Shown here piece after piece: positions 13,561 to 13,683 of a DNA stretch of 13,683 nt. The position numbers and the translations under genes are program-made. How positions within the stretch are numbered: the first letter of the stretch is position 1; every line of letters starts with the position of its first letter. Origin of the DNA: Deltaproteobacteria bacterium (GTDB taxonomy: Bacteria; Desulfobacterota; Desulfobacteria; Desulfobacterales; Desulfosalsimonadaceae); contig JAJRPH010000161.1 in the NCBI GenBank assembly GCA_024280875.1, forward strand, positions 1 through 13,683, given 5' to 3'. A model generated the notes under the pieces. That model worked only from the letters and a program-made list of their open reading frames with translations, made no database searches and was not told where the DNA came from.

Positions 13561-13683
13561 TTATTTAATTTTGCCGGTATATACCGGAATAAACGGCGTG
13601 CCCACGGACTTGAATTTTCCGTTTTCAACGGCATACAATTGCAGCGAGTCAACCCCCTGATGATCATCTTTAGAGAAGGTCAC
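13561..13683 (-). CDS. C-terminal end of a probable ABC transporter solute-binding protein
   Basis: Only the last 40 codons lie in the window; the frame is open to the right edge and stops at 13561-13563. The residues include FSKDDHQGVDSLQLYAVENG and then KFKSVGTPFIPVYTGKIK. The pattern of a polar F-S/T-x-x-DH-x-G stretch, then an LYAVENG-K strand and a short tail, is typical of the C-terminus of LivK-like (Peripla_BP_6) binding proteins. Its position immediately upstream of livF supports this. It would bind the substrate in the periplasm. Confidence is limited by the short visible piece. Confidence 0.7.
   Translation of the reverse strand: MTFSKDDHQGVDSLQLYAVENGKFKSVGTPFIPVYTGKIK

Noticed and set aside
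13442..13660. Plus-strand open frame of 72 codons at the right end
   Set aside because: It runs through the GC-rich hairpin and over the antisense of the binding-protein C-terminus; no support as a gene.

Overview
The window looks like a chromosomal stretch from a Gram-negative anaerobe, most likely a sulfate-reducing or syntrophic member of the Desulfobacterota (Desulfobacterales-like). The reasons are a four-subunit 2-oxoacid:ferredoxin oxidoreductase, an outer-membrane beta-barrel protein, a LivF with a long basic tail, an acyl-CoA ligase, and a CoA-transferase fused to a GNAT acetyltransferase. The taxonomic guess rests on protein style and gene content; no marker gene is present.

Left end (1-1399): the 5' part of an unrecognised gene on the minus strand runs off the window. 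Next comes a gene-poor stretch holding a start-less, decayed-looking reading frame (720-896) and a 12-bp inverted repeat, then a small two-helix membrane protein on the plus strand (1063-1302). 1400-4462: a tight minus-strand operon porG-porD-porA-porB encodes a pyruvate-type 2-oxoacid:ferredoxin oxidoreductase. Its leader carries a hairpin that reads as an intrinsic terminator on the opposite strand. 4886-8231: two minus-strand genes for exported proteins, an outer-membrane barrel protein and a secreted protein with an FG-GAP-like motif, are separated by a very strong palindromic terminator. The barrel gene has two in-frame starts, each with its own Shine-Dalgarno.

8501-8660: a 160-bp non-coding element has imperfect 27-bp terminal inverted repeats, TA on both flanks and nested internal inverted repeats, so it is a MITE-like element. 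It lies between the divergent barrel gene and the CoA-transferase gene. 8701-10560 (+): a family I CoA-transferase/acetyl-CoA hydrolase fused to a C-terminal GNAT domain. It runs head-on, 25 bp apart, into a minus-strand cluster: end of a probable ABC solute-binding protein gene, GC-rich intercistronic hairpin, livF, universal stress protein, AMP-forming acyl-CoA ligase.

A plausible working picture is uptake of a small organic or carboxylic acid by the Liv-type ABC transporter, CoA activation by the ligase and/or CoA exchange by the CoA-transferase, and entry or exit of acetyl-CoA through the ferredoxin-linked oxidoreductase. The most unusual points are the acyl-CoA ligase that lacks the usual A10 catalytic lysine and has an atypical P-loop, the GNAT fused to a CoA-handling enzyme beside it, and the MITE-like element. 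I saw no CRISPR array, tRNA, rRNA, phage gene or defence system.
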